Shown here: piece by piece, positions 15,413-23,697 of the stretch
Layout of the letters: each line of letters starts with the position of its first letter
Numbering within the stretch: position 1 is the stretch's first letter
DNA from: Bacteroidales bacterium
Lineage (GTDB): Bacteria > Bacteroidota > Bacteroidia > Bacteroidales > UBA932
Length of the DNA: 64,000 nt
Assembly: GCA_017482565.1 (NCBI GenBank)
Contig: JAFUMO010000050.1
Location: forward strand, 1 to 64,000
Direction of reading: 5' to 3'
Position numbers and translations under genes: made by a program
Notes under the pieces: generated by a model
The model's database searches: none
The model's input: the letters and a program-made list of their open reading frames with translations, nothing else
What the model was told of the DNA's origin: nothing

Positions 15413-16492
15413 ATGGCTGAGAAAATACTTATGAAGGGTAACGAGGCTATTGCACACGGCGCCATCAGGTGCGGTGCAGACGGCTACTTCGGCTACCCTA
15501 TCACTCCGCAATCCGAGGTTATGGAGACTCTTATGGAGGAGAAGCCTTGGGAAACTACAGGAATGGTTGTGCTTCAGGCAGAGAGCGAGACATCATCAAT
15601 CAACATGGTATATGGCGGTGCCAGTACAGGAAAGAAGGTGATGACCTCATCCAGCAGCCTTGGAATCAGTCTCATGGCAGAGGGTTTGAGCTACCTTGCA
15701 GGTGCAGAGCTTCCTTGTGTGGTAGTAAACGTAATGAGGGGCGGTCCGGGACTTGGAACAATCCAGCCAAGCCAGGCAGACTACTTCCAGGCAGTAAAGG
15801 GCGGCGGACACGGAGACTACAAGATGATTGTCCTTGCTCCGGCATCAGCACAGGACATGTATGATTTTGTCGGGAAGGGATTTGACCTTGCATTCAAATA
15901 CAGGAACCCTGTAATGATACTTTCAGACGGCGTAATAGGCCAGATGATGGAGAAGGTTGAGCTTGGAGAAATGAAGCCGCGCAGAACCTCAGAAGAGGTT
16001 GCACAGCAGTGCCCTTGGGCCCTTACCGGCAAGCACAGCGGCAGGAACAGGAACATCATCACATCTCTTGCCCTTGACCCTAACGTACAGGAGAAGACAA
16101 ACCAGAGGCTCCAGGCAAAATATGCTGAAATTGAGAAAAACGAGGTGATATGCCAAACCTACCGTACTGAGGATGCAGAGCACCTGTTTGTTGCATACGG
16201 CAGCATGTCCAGAATCTGTGAGGCAGTTGTTGACCAGGCAAGGGAAGCCGGCTACAAGGTGGGACTCCTCAGACCGGTAACCCTCTATCCTTACCCTACC
16301 GCAAACATCCAGGCACTTGTACCTCAATTGAAGAGCATAATGGCAGTTGAGATGAGTGCAGGCCAGATGGTTGAGGATGTAAGGCTTGCAGTAGAGGGCA
16401 AGGTACCTGTAAACTTCTACGGCAGGATGGGCGGAATGATCCCTTCTCCTGACGATATATTTGAAGCATTTGTAAAATCAATCAATAAATAG
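15413..16492 (+). CDS. vorB: 2-oxoacid:ferredoxin oxidoreductase alpha subunit (VorB-type)
   Basis: A 359-residue alpha subunit covering the pyrimidine-binding and transketolase-like C-terminal domains of the oxidoreductase. Landmarks are DGYFGYPITPQSEVME, QAESETSSINMVYGGA, TSSSSLGISLMAEG and RGGPGLGTIQPSQADY. With the other subunits it oxidises a 2-oxoacid and CoA to acyl-CoA, CO2 and reduced ferredoxin. The sequence is closest to what is usually called VorB (3-methyl-2-oxobutanoate), which fits the ADP-forming acyl-CoA ligase upstream; 2-oxoglutarate is the main alternative. Confidence 0.88.
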   Translation: MAEKILMKGNEAIAHGAIRCGADGYFGYPITPQSEVMETLMEEKPWETTGMVVLQAESETSSINMVYGGASTGKKVMTSSSSLGISLMAEGLSYLAGAELPCVVVNVMRGGPGLGTIQPSQADYFQAVKGGGHGDYKMIVLAPASAQDMYDFVGKGFDLAFKYRNPVMILSDGVIGQMMEKVELGEMKPRRTSEEVAQQCPWALTGKHSGRNRNIITSLALDPNVQEKTNQRLQAKYAEIEKNEVICQTYRTEDAEHLFVAYGSMSRICEAVVDQAREAGYKVGLLRPVTLYPYPTANIQALVPQLKSIMAVEMSAGQMVEDVRLAVEGKVPVNFYGRMGGMIPSPDDIFEAFVKSINK

Positions 16493-16498
16493 CGGGTT

Positions 16499-17260
16499 AT
16501 GGATATAAAGGATATAATTAAACCGGAAAATAAAGTATATGCCAAAACTCCTATTCTCACAGATGCAGTGATGCACTACTGCCCTGGATGTACCCACGGT
16601 GTAGTCCACAAGCTGATAGCTGAGGTAATTGAGGAAATGGGCATTCAGGACAAGGCAATAGGCATCTCCCCAGTAGGATGTGCAGTCCTTGCATACAACT
16701 ATATAGACATAGACTGGGAACAGTCTGCACACGGAAGGGCCCCTGCCCTTGCAACAGCCACAAAACGCCTTAATCCCGACAAATATGTCTTCACATACCA
16801 GGGAGACGGAGATCTTGCTTCCATAGGAACCGCAGAGGTGATGCATGCCTGCAACAGGGGTGAGAACATTGTAATCATCTTCATCAACAACGCAATCTAC
16901 GGCATGACAGGCGGACAGATGGCCCCTACCACCCTTTTGGGACAGGTTACAGCCACAACCCCTTACGGAAGGGATGCAAAGCTGAACGGCTACCCTATGA
17001 AGATAACAGAGCTCCTTGCACAGCTTGAGGGAACATGCTATGTTACCAGACAGTCTGCACACAACCCTGCAGCGGTAAGGAAAGCCAAGAAAGCCATTAG
17101 GAAAGCCTTTGAGAACTCAATGATGGAGAAGGGAACCTCATTTGTGGAGATTGTGGGAACCTGCAACTCAGGCTGGAAACTCACTCCGGTGAAGGCAAAC
17201 AAATGGATGGAAGAGAACATGTTCCCATTCTATCCTCTTGGAGACATGAAAGACAGGTAA
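16499..17260 (+). CDS. vorA: 2-oxoacid:ferredoxin oxidoreductase beta subunit (TPP-binding)
   Basis: A 253-residue beta subunit with the thiamine diphosphate site: HYCPGCTHG near the start, GRAPALATATK, then the TPP motif QGDGDLASIGTAEVMHACNRGENIVIIFINN in overlapping parts, and GMTGGQMAPTT. It starts six bases after the alpha subunit. The cysteine pair in YCPGC is usual in this family. It makes the carbon-carbon cleavage step of the complex. Confidence 0.88.
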   Translation: MDIKDIIKPENKVYAKTPILTDAVMHYCPGCTHGVVHKLIAEVIEEMGIQDKAIGISPVGCAVLAYNYIDIDWEQSAHGRAPALATATKRLNPDKYVFTYQGDGDLASIGTAEVMHACNRGENIVIIFINNAIYGMTGGQMAPTTLLGQVTATTPYGRDAKLNGYPMKITELLAQLEGTCYVTRQSAHNPAAVRKAKKAIRKAFENSMMEKGTSFVEIVGTCNSGWKLTPVKANKWMEENMFPFYPLGDMKDR

Positions 17261-17285
17261 ACCATTAACGCATAACAAGAGAATT

Positions 17286-17837
17286 ATGAAAGAAGAATTG
17301 ATTATAGCAGGTTTCGGAGGACAGGGAGTCCTTTCAATGGGCAAGATTCTGGCCTATTCCGGAATAATGCAGGATAAGGAAGTTACTTGGATGCCTTCAT
17401 ACGGTCCTGAGATGCGCGGTGGTACTGCCAATGTAACAGTTATATTGAGTGACAAGAAGATAGGCTCGCCTATCCTCAGCAAATGTGATACAGCAATCAT
17501 TCTCAACCAGCAGTCTATGGACAAGTTTGAGGGTATGGTAAAGCCGGGCGGCCTGCTCATCTATGACCCTAACGGCATTACAAGGCACCCTGAAAGGAAA
17601 GACATCAACATTTGTTCAATTGAGGCTGCAGAAGAGAGCGCAAGAATTGGCAACCTCAAGGCATTCAACATGATAGTTCTTGGTGCATTCCTTAAGAAAA
17701 AGCCGGTTGTATCTATGGAGAGCGTTGTAAAGGGGCTCAAGAAATCACTGCCTGAAAGACACCACCACCTCATCCCTATGAATGAGCAGGCAATTAAGAT
17801 AGGAATGGATAAGGTAGTAGACACCAACGTTTTATAA
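17286..17837 (+). CDS. vorC: 2-oxoacid:ferredoxin oxidoreductase gamma subunit
   Basis: A 183-residue gamma subunit with the family start GFGGQGVLSMGKILAYSG and the substrate-side segment SYGPEMRGGTANVTVILS. It is the last gene of the operon, 25 bases after the beta subunit. A strong terminator follows 25 bases past its stop. Confidence 0.88.
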   Translation: MKEELIIAGFGGQGVLSMGKILAYSGIMQDKEVTWMPSYGPEMRGGTANVTVILSDKKIGSPILSKCDTAIILNQQSMDKFEGMVKPGGLLIYDPNGITRHPERKDINICSIEAAEESARIGNLKAFNMIVLGAFLKKKPVVSMESVVKGLKKSLPERHHHLIPMNEQAIKIGMDKVVDTNVL

Positions 17838-17862
17838 AAATGTATCTTATATAAGGATTAAG

Positions 17863-17890
17863 GCCCCTGCAATTTTGCGGGGGCTTTTTT
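17863..17890 (+). terminator. Terminator of the vor operon
   Basis: GCCCCTGC (17863-17870) pairs with GCGGGGGC (17877-17884), followed by six Ts. Confidence 0.9.
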
Positions 17891-17918
17891 CAATTATCAG
17901 AAATTATTTATAAATTTG
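17888..17918 (+). promoter_or_regulatory. Promoter of the coiled-coil/zapA operon
   Basis: TTTC (17888-17891), a 19-base spacer and TAAATTTG (17911-17918): one mismatch to the Bacteroidetes consensus. The -33 box overlaps the U-tract of the vor terminator. Confidence 0.6.
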
Positions 17919-17938
17919 CTGGGGAAAAATTTCTTGAA

Positions 17939-18232
17939 ATGAGTGTAGAAAGCCAGATAATAATCCAGAAGCTCAAGGGGCATATAGAGCATATAATCTC
18001 CAAATATGAGCTTGCATTGTCTGAAAACATCTCATTGAGGGAAGAAATGGACAAATGTAAAAGTGAATTAGATAACAGGAACAACAGGATAAAGGAGTTA
18101 GAGCAGAAAGTTGAGCAGATGCAATTGGCTGAGGCGTTTACAGCGTCTTCAGAAGATGTGAAGGAGGCTAAGAAGAGAATTGCAAAGATTGTGCGGGAGA
18201 TTGACAAGTGTATTTCTATGTTAAATGACTGA
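17939..18232 (+). CDS. Coiled-coil protein next to zapA
   Basis: A 97-residue protein that is mostly coiled coil. The heptad-like stretch runs from about residue 10 to 90, with many Glu, Lys, Leu and Gln (for example ELEQKVEQMQLAEA). It has no signal peptide or membrane span. It ends two bases before zapA, so the two are translationally linked. A small coiled-coil gene just before zapA suggests a cell-division accessory role similar to ZapB, but I cannot name the family. Confidence 0.65.
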   Translation: MSVESQIIIQKLKGHIEHIISKYELALSENISLREEMDKCKSELDNRNNRIKELEQKVEQMQLAEAFTASSEDVKEAKKRIAKIVREIDKCISMLND

Positions 18233-18234
18233 CA

Positions 18235-18531
18235 ATGGAAGAGGAGAAACAGAGGATAAGGATTACCATTGCCGAAAGGCAATATCCACTGACAATACAC
18301 CCATCTGAGGAGGAGAGCATGCGTATAGCCGTGGGAAGGATAAGGGAAGTTGTGGAGGCTTACAAAAGCAAGTTCAAGGATAGGGATACACAGGATGCAT
18401 TATCCATGTCTGTGCTGCATTTTGCGGTGAAGGTTGTGAAGATGGAACAGAACAAGGAGTTTGAAGGGCTTATGGAAGACCTCAAGCTTCTGAGCAGGCA
18501 GCTGGACGGATACCTGCAGGAGAACAAATAG
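18235..18531 (+). CDS. zapA: Cell division protein ZapA
   Basis: A 98-residue ZapA homologue that bundles FtsZ filaments at the division ring. The N-terminal beta domain is RIRITIAERQYPLTIHPSEEESMRIAV in parts, followed by a long helix (VHAL-type DALSMSVLHFAVKVVK) that forms the coiled-coil dimer. The length is normal. It follows the coiled-coil gene and precedes a 6S RNA candidate, an arrangement reminiscent of zapA-ssrS in gammaproteobacteria. Confidence 0.8.
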   Translation: MEEEKQRIRITIAERQYPLTIHPSEEESMRIAVGRIREVVEAYKSKFKDRDTQDALSMSVLHFAVKVVKMEQNKEFEGLMEDLKLLSRQLDGYLQENK

Positions 18532-18539
18532 CATTCATT

Positions 18540-18571
18540 CTTGTACATAATATAGGCAAATTATACTTTTA
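18540..18571 (+). promoter_or_regulatory. Promoter of the 6S RNA candidate
   Basis: CTTG (18540-18543), a 20-base spacer and TACTTTTA (18564-18571): one mismatch in each box. The predicted start is about 18577. Confidence 0.5.
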
Positions 18572-18576
18572 GCCGT

Positions 18577-18735
18577 TGGATTACAGCTCTTTGCGAAAAT
18601 CAACACTATAAACAGAACCGAGTGACCAACAGACAAAAACAGGCCTGGGTGACCCTTAGGGGGATTCCGTTTTACGGGACGTTGGAAGTTTGCGTCTACA
18701 ATTGGAGCTCAAATCTTAAATTCTAAGATTTTTCT
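18577..18735 (+). ncRNA. ssrS: 6S RNA candidate
   Basis: A non-coding stretch of about 160 bases between zapA and rny with its own promoter-like boxes. It can fold into a long interrupted hairpin. GGATT...AGCTC near the 5' end pairs with GAGCT...AATC near the 3' end, CCAAC (about 18627) pairs with GTTGG (about 18684), and inner helices surround GACCC-TTAG-GGGG. Between the helices lie large unpaired regions, as in the open bubble of 6S RNA. The 3' end carries an 8-bp hairpin (AAATCTTA/TAAGATTT, 18711-18731) with a short T-tract. Location and shape suggest 6S RNA, but I could not check a covariance model. Confidence 0.5.
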
Positions 18736-18817
18736 GAAAACAGCGGATCCAGCGGCTTTTTTTATGCTTGAACTAAAACCAGAACAAAAATAAATACACT
18801 AACAAAAGAGAGAAGAG

Positions 18818-20362
18818 ATGGAAATTTTAACTATTGTCATTTTATCGCTTTGTGGCGCTCTCGCAGGCTTTTTTGCAGCATATTACATTGTGAACAATGT
18901 GGTGCTGAAGAAAAAGAAGGCGCAGATACTGAAGGAAGCGGAGACTGAGGGAGAGAACATCAAAAAGGAGAAGATTTTTCAGGCAAAGGAGAAGTTCCTG
19001 CAGCTCAAGAGCGAGCACGAACAATTCATAAATGAGAAGAACAGTCAGATCCAGCAGATTGAGAACAAGGTAAAGCAGAAGGAGATTGTAATCAACCAGC
19101 AGAACTCGGAGATTGCCAAGAAGCAGAAGGAGGTTGACCTCATTAAGGAGAACCTGAAGAACCAGGTTGAGATTGTAAACAGGAAAAGCGAGGAGTACGA
19201 CAAGCTCAAACAGGAGGCCATTGAGAAGATTGAGAGCATTGCCGGCATGACAGCGGCTGAGGCAAAGGCCCAGCTTGTTGAGAGCATGAAGGATGAGGCC
19301 AAGACCCAGGCCATGTCATATATCAATGACGTAATGGATGAGGCAAGGCTCACAGCTTCCAAGGAGGCCAAGAGGATTGTAATCAACACTATCCAGAGGA
19401 CAGCCCCTGAGACTGCAATTGAGAATGCCGTTACAGTATTCAACATTGAGAGTGATGAGATCAAGGGACGCATCATTGGCCGTGAAGGAAGGAACATCCG
19501 CGCACTTGAGGCCGCTACAGGCGTTGAGATTGTTGTGGATGACACCCCTGAGGCTATCCTCCTCTCAGCATTTGACCCTGTAAGAAGGGAGGTTGCAAGG
19601 CTTGCACTCCACCAGCTTGTAACTGACGGCCGTATCCACCCTGCAAGGATTGAGGAGGTAGTGGCAAAGGTTCAGAAACAGCTTGAGGAGGAGATTCTTG
19701 AGACCGGTAAGAGAACCTGTATAGATTTGGGTATCCACGGCCTTCACATTGAGCTCATCAAGCTTATCGGCAGGATGAAATACCGTTCATCATACGGCCA
19801 GAACCTGCTGCAGCACGCAAGGGAGGTTGCAAACATCTGTGCCACCATGGCATCAGAGCTCGGGCTCAACCCTAAGGCTGCAAAAAGGGCAGGTCTGCTG
19901 CACGATATAGGTAAAGTATCAGACGAGGACCCTGAGCTTCCACACGCTATTCTGGGTATGAAGCTGGCAGAGAAATACAAGGAGAAACCTGAAATCTGCA
20001 ACGCAATCGGTGCCCACCACGAGGAGGTTGAGATGAGCTCATTGCTTTCACCGCTTGTACTTGTAGGTGACGCAATCTCAGGCGCAAGGCCAGGTGCAAG
20101 ACGTGAGGTAATTGAGTCATACATCAAGAGGCTCCAGGACATGGAGAACATAGCCCTCTCCTACCCTGGCGTAACCAAGACCTACGCCATCCAGGCCGGC
20201 CGCGAGCTCCGCGTAATCGTAGGCAGCGAGCAGGTAACCGACCAGCAGGCAGAGCAGCTCTCAATAGACATTGCAAAGAAAATCCAGGACGAAATGGTTT
20301 ATCCGGGCCAGGTGAAAATCACCGTAATCCGCGAAACCCGCTCCGTAAGCTTTGCAAAATAG
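18818..20362 (+). CDS. rny: Ribonuclease Y
   Basis: A 514-residue membrane-anchored endoribonuclease that starts mRNA decay. It shows one N-terminal transmembrane helix ([20 protein letters not shown]), then a long Lys/Glu-rich coiled coil (about 30-190), a KH RNA-binding domain ([20 protein letters not shown]) and an HD domain with LLHDIGK and AIGAHHEE as metal and catalytic residues. Length and order match the family. It has its own 5' region after the ncRNA and ends at a strong terminator. Confidence 0.95.
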   Translation: MEILTIVILSLCGALAGFFAAYYIVNNVVLKKKKAQILKEAETEGENIKKEKIFQAKEKFLQLKSEHEQFINEKNSQIQQIENKVKQKEIVINQQNSEIAKKQKEVDLIKENLKNQVEIVNRKSEEYDKLKQEAIEKIESIAGMTAAEAKAQLVESMKDEAKTQAMSYINDVMDEARLTASKEAKRIVINTIQRTAPETAIENAVTVFNIESDEIKGRIIGREGRNIRALEAATGVEIVVDDTPEAILLSAFDPVRREVARLALHQLVTDGRIHPARIEEVVAKVQKQLEEEILETGKRTCIDLGIHGLHIELIKLIGRMKYRSSYGQNLLQHAREVANICATMASELGLNPKAAKRAGLLHDIGKVSDEDPELPHAILGMKLAEKYKEKPEICNAIGAHHEEVEMSSLLSPLVLVGDAISGARPGARREVIESYIKRLQDMENIALSYPGVTKTYAIQAGRELRVIVGSEQVTDQQAEQLSIDIAKKIQDEMVYPGQVKITVIRETRSVSFAK

Positions 20363-20380
20363 GCTGCAAATCAGCAATAC

Positions 20381-20415
20381 AAAAAAGAGGATATCCAGGC
20401 GGGTATCCTCTTTTT
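20381..20415 (+). terminator. Terminator of rny
   Basis: AAAAAAGAGGATA (20381-20393) pairs with TATCCTCTTTTT (20404-20415) around a ten-base loop. It can also act on the minus strand for the STAS-like gene. Confidence 0.88.
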
Positions 20416-20459
20416 GTATGTCATTATTTGTACCTGTGGATCACAAGAAAAGACTTTAC

Positions 20460-20750
20460 CTACACGGTTGTAAGATGTCTGCGACGCAATGCAGTAAGCA
20501 CACTCTCTGAAGCAACAGGATTAAGCCCTCTGAAAGTTGTCTTGCTCTTCAGTTCTGAAAGGGACATAACCAGCAACAATTTGGCAATACACTCATCCGC
20601 AAAAGAATTGCTTACAACATTAACACCTGTAAAATCCAACACCACACACTCATTCTGTTCAATCATAGGCAATAAACTTTCACGAACACGTTTTCCAAGA
20701 AGACGTGTACCTAAGTTCTCTCCATATTCTCTGAAATTAAATATTACCAT
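20460..20750 (-). CDS. STAS-like DUF4325 protein
   Basis: A 96-residue protein resembling the STAS-like DUF4325 domain. It contains LGKRVRESLLPMIEQNE, a central strand with VVLDFTGVNVVSNSFADECIAKLL (read in parts) and a final helix. The conserved D-F-x-G...S-x-S-F-A-DE pattern is the site that a partner kinase or anti-sigma-type ATPase would recognise. DUF4325 genes often sit beside GHKL-type ATPase genes; here the gene overlaps by seven bases a gene whose C-terminal half is such an ATPase. The function is unknown; signalling is inferred. Confidence 0.7.
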   Translation of the reverse strand: MVIFNFREYGENLGTRLLGKRVRESLLPMIEQNECVVLDFTGVNVVSNSFADECIAKLLLVMSLSELKSKTTFRGLNPVASESVLTALRRRHLTTV

Positions 20751-21202
20751 AGATCCTCCAATTCATTATCATTTAAAAACGTTTCATTATACTGAGATGC
20801 CACATTAGTACGGTTTGCAACCACTTCAGCAGGATTGATTTCTTTATTTGTAATAAGCTGCAGATAAACTATTGTTCCTTGCCAGAAATCACTTTCTACA
20901 ATAAGTTCTTTACCGTCTTGAACTTTCATTGTATGATTCCCCGAACGCACTTCAAAGCTCAAACCTATATCTCGAGCCAAAAGAGATGTAGAATACAATC
21001 CAAAGCCCATCCCCTTTCCATCTGTAATTGCATCTTTAATACATATCCTCAAGGCATCAGACTCAGATATGTCTGAATACTCATCTTTAGCAAATCTTGT
21101 CCTAAAAAATGAGCAGAATTTGGATTTGAACTCCATATAGAAATCAGCAATTACCTTCTCATCGTTTATAAGGAATCCTTTTATAATTTCAATATCAGTC
21201 AT
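20744..21202 (-). CDS. Chimeric gene: sigma-70 region-2-like start joined to a GHKL ATPase end
   Basis: A 152-residue ORF made of two unrelated parts. Residues 1-42 look like the start of an ECF sigma factor (EIIKGFLINDEKVIADFYMEF, then FCSFFRTRFAKDEYS). From about residue 46 the sequence reads as the end of a histidine-kinase-type ATPase: DALRICIKDAITDG, the glycine-rich lid GKGMGFGLYSTSLLARD, and the last strand GTIVYLQL. The sigma helices that contact DNA and the ATPase N-box are both missing. This looks like a fusion made by an internal deletion between two genes of a caspase-linked operon. It may be non-functional. It lies three bases after the caspase-like gene and overlaps the STAS-like gene. 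Confidence 0.55.
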   Translation of the reverse strand: MTDIEIIKGFLINDEKVIADFYMEFKSKFCSFFRTRFAKDEYSDISESDALRICIKDAITDGKGMGFGLYSTSLLARDIGLSFEVRSGNHTMKVQDGKELIVESDFWQGTIVYLQLITNKEINPAEVVANRTNVASQYNETFLNDNELEDLW

Positions 21203-21205
21203 TTC

Positions 21206-22078
21206 CTAGAAAAGGTTATTATTTTTTTTACAAGGCCTTCCCTCATTATCTATATCTTGAGGATATCTGGTAATATTTATCATTGTCCTATTCCACATAT
21301 CTATCGCTTCACTATATTTCATTTCCATTAATTTACCCTGATTCTTGGCAATAGAACAAGAAAGTGAACCATAAAAATTACCATCTTCAGCCTTGTATTC
21401 ATAATTGGTCTGATAACTTTTACACGCAACTACAAAAAGCCAATCCACAGGCTTTCCTTTTCTTATTACATTAGGCTTATCGCAGGGGATTACAAAAGAT
21501 TCGCTACTACCCCTCTTATAAACATCCTCTTCATCAGAAAGTCCCCTGGAGCCACTTCCACTATGACAAGCATCAGCAATAACTATAATTTTCCCTGCAT
21601 ACCCAACCTTGAATCTTAGCTTTGTCAAATAATCATTTAAAAAGTCATCGGTAATATGATTTTCACCCTCATATACACCATTGACAAATGATTTCATAGC
21701 ATCATACGGAATCCAAGCCTCATCAAGGCCATCCTCTTTCTCATCACCATTCAGATCTGTAATTCTTTGCCCGTGACCTGAGAATTGTATATACACTATG
21801 TCATTTTTATTAGCAGCCTCAAGAAGTGCTTGGAATGCATCATTTATATTCTCAAATTTAGCCTCAGAATCTCTTAGTTCTACAATATAATCCTCACTAA
21901 AGCCTTGAACAAGCAAAGTCTTACGAATAATATCCAAATCATTTTGGCCATGTATTTTGCTCCAACCACTCTGTTCTGGATAATCCCCAATACCTATAAG
22001 CAATGCTCTCTTGTTCTGAGCCACTAAATCAGATATGTTAACAAGAGCACATATCATTATCAAACAGATGATTCTCAT
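21206..22078 (-). CDS. Secreted caspase-like (peptidase C14) protein
   Basis: A 290-residue metacaspase-type protease. A signal peptide (MRIICLIMICALVNISDLVAQ) is followed by the p20-like fold: RALLIGIGDYP, the catalytic histidine in FSGHGQ (H102) and the catalytic cysteine in IADACHSGSG (C171). The acidic pocket residues expected for Arg/Lys specificity may lie around DLNGDEKEDGLDEAW. There is no extra C-terminal domain. It heads a minus-strand operon with the chimeric gene and the STAS-like gene. Export suggests a role in the periplasm or in stress-induced proteolysis, but the target is unknown. A TATATTTG box lies upstream (22107-22114). Confidence 0.85.
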   Translation of the reverse strand: MRIICLIMICALVNISDLVAQNKRALLIGIGDYPEQSGWSKIHGQNDLDIIRKTLLVQGFSEDYIVELRDSEAKFENINDAFQALLEAANKNDIVYIQFSGHGQRITDLNGDEKEDGLDEAWIPYDAMKSFVNGVYEGENHITDDFLNDYLTKLRFKVGYAGKIIVIADACHSGSGSRGLSDEEDVYKRGSSESFVIPCDKPNVIRKGKPVDWLFVVACKSYQTNYEYKAEDGNFYGSLSCSIAKNQGKLMEMKYSEAIDMWNRTMINITRYPQDIDNEGRPCKKNNNLF

Positions 22079-22641
22079 ATTATTACCAATAATTCCACAC
22101 TATACAAATATAGGAAAATATATCAAGTTATAATATACAAAAAGTGTGAGGCAATCATTTATAAGTACGGAGGCTCTGGTATGCCCTGAAACGAATAAAT
22201 AATACCCCACACAAGTATCTAAAAGCACATGTAATGTGCTAATCAATACAAGCAAGAGTGTCATATTTCCTCGTTTCATTTGAAATTTGCCAGATTTCCG
22301 TACAAGGATGAACATTACACTTTCATCAAATATGTTACTGAATTACTCCAGTGACACAAATATAGCGAATGTTTATGACAATCTTAAAGTGGGGTATTAA
22401 ATTCCAGGTATACCAAATTAAATTATCTCAAACAACTTTTACTATTAATGTAAGTTTTGTGAAAAAGTAACCAACAAAATTACAGGATATCATATTTTTT
22501 ACTATGTTATTTTCATGAGGGGGGAATTTCAAAAAACAAAATAATTTGCATTACATCTCCAACTTTTTCTTTTTCAGTAAAGGTGTTTTGAATATTTTTT
22601 CTAATTTGCGCTCATTGAGGATACTTGATTATGTATAGATT
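22079..22641. other. AT-rich intergenic stretch between the caspase and BRO genes
   Basis: About 560 bases with no gene I can support. It contains a -7-like TATATTTG on the minus strand (22107-22114) that probably serves the caspase gene. A minus-strand ORF of 71 residues (22100-22315) encodes two hydrophobic stretches (TLLLVLISTLHVLLD and FVYYNLIYFPIFV). This might be a small membrane protein or a remnant. The AT content is higher than in the flanking housekeeping genes. Confidence 0.5.
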
Positions 22642-23490
22642 ATGACAATGCAGGAGTTAAAAGTTTTTGGGGAAAAGCAGATTAGGACCGTATGGGATGA
22701 AGTGCAAGAAAAGTGGTATTTCTGTGTAAATGATGTTATATCAGTGTTAACAGACAGCATGGATCCCGTAGACTATTTTAAAAAGCTACGCAAGAGAGAC
22801 CCCGAATTGGATCTTTTCGTGAGGGGGACAAATTGTCCCCCCCACCAATTTATATCAACAGATGGGAAAAGGCATTCTGCAAGATGTATGGATTTACAAA
22901 GCGTATTACGTTTAGTTCAATCTATACCATCAAAAAAAGCTGAACCTTTCAAACGATGGCTTGCTCAGACTGGCGCAGAACGGATACACCAGATGCAAGA
23001 TCCTGAACTTGGAATCCATCAGTCTCTAATGGATTATAAGAGACTGGGGTATTCCGATAATTGGATAAACCAGAGACTTAAGAGTATTGAAGTCCGTAAG
23101 GATTTGACTGATCAATGGAGAGTCCATAATGTTAAAGAAGGTGTTCAATATGCTACCCTTACAGACATAATATACCAGACATGGGCGGGACTTACTGCCA
23201 GAGAATATAAAAATCTTAAAGGGTTGCATCAGGAGAATCTTAGGGATAATATGACTAACGAAGAGCTTGTCATGAACATGCTCGCAGAGCTTACAGCTAC
23301 AAATATTACTAAGGAAGAACATCCGCTTTCAATGGAAGAGCATGCTAAAGTTGCTGCCCGTGGGGGATCTGTTGCAAAGGTCGCAAAGGAGGCCTTTGAA
23401 ACTCAAACAGGCAAGAAGGTTGTCAGCTCACTTAATATGAAGAAATATCTGGACTCCCAATTGCCGGAATTGGGATTTGAGGAAAAATGA
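22642..23490 (+). CDS. BRO-family (BRO-N) antirepressor-like protein
   Basis: A 282-residue protein with an N-terminal BRO-N domain (RTVWDEVQEKWYFCVNDV, then VDYFKKLRKRDPEL and DLQSVLRLVQSIPSKKAEPFK). A longer C-terminal region related to DNA-damage-inducible DinD-like proteins follows. BRO-N proteins bind DNA and are common in prophages and other mobile elements. It stands alone, with a terminator at 23553-23594. A truncated relative with a stop codon lies at 409-529. No phage structural or integrase genes are nearby, so it is an isolated accessory gene. Confidence 0.82.
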   Translation: MTMQELKVFGEKQIRTVWDEVQEKWYFCVNDVISVLTDSMDPVDYFKKLRKRDPELDLFVRGTNCPPHQFISTDGKRHSARCMDLQSVLRLVQSIPSKKAEPFKRWLAQTGAERIHQMQDPELGIHQSLMDYKRLGYSDNWINQRLKSIEVRKDLTDQWRVHNVKEGVQYATLTDIIYQTWAGLTAREYKNLKGLHQENLRDNMTNEELVMNMLAELTATNITKEEHPLSMEEHAKVAARGGSVAKVAKEAFETQTGKKVVSSLNMKKYLDSQLPELGFEEK

Positions 23491-23552
23491 ACCTTTTCTT
23501 AAAAACTTTGTTATACACTTGAAATAGTTTTTTTAAGTAAGGTTAAGTCGGG

Positions 23553-23594
23553 CAAACCCTGCAGTCTCGGGATGAGGTTGCGGGGTTTGTTTGT
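23553..23594 (+). terminator. Terminator of the BRO-family gene
   Basis: CAAACCC (23553-23559) pairs with GGGGTTTG (23582-23589), followed by TTTGTT. Confidence 0.7.
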
Positions 23595-23631
23595 TGTGGA
23601 ATACAATCCAGGCGGCTCACCCATCTAACGC

Positions 23632-23673
23632 AAAAAGCCCTCCTGCATCAACCAGTTGCAAGAGGGCTTTTGC
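23632..23673 (-). terminator. Terminator of the ilv operon
   Basis: AAAAGCCCTC...TGCA pairs with TGCA...GAGGGCTTTT across 23632-23671 with one bulged base on each side. On the minus strand the stem ends in a run of Ts, 25 bases past ilvE. Confidence 0.88.
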
Positions 23674-23697
23674 ATTAAATAACTTGTATGAATATCC

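Noticed and set aside
18547..18571. A dif-like sequence (ACATAAT...AATTATAC) suggesting a replication terminus.
   Set aside because: The central spacer is about 10 bases instead of 6, and the arms do not match XerC/XerD sites well. The stretch is better explained as the promoter of the ncRNA candidate.
22100..22315. A 71-residue ORF with hydrophobic segments upstream of the caspase gene.
   Set aside because: It has no start signal or homologue I can name and its end overlaps the likely caspase promoter. It is mentioned only in the intergenic entry.
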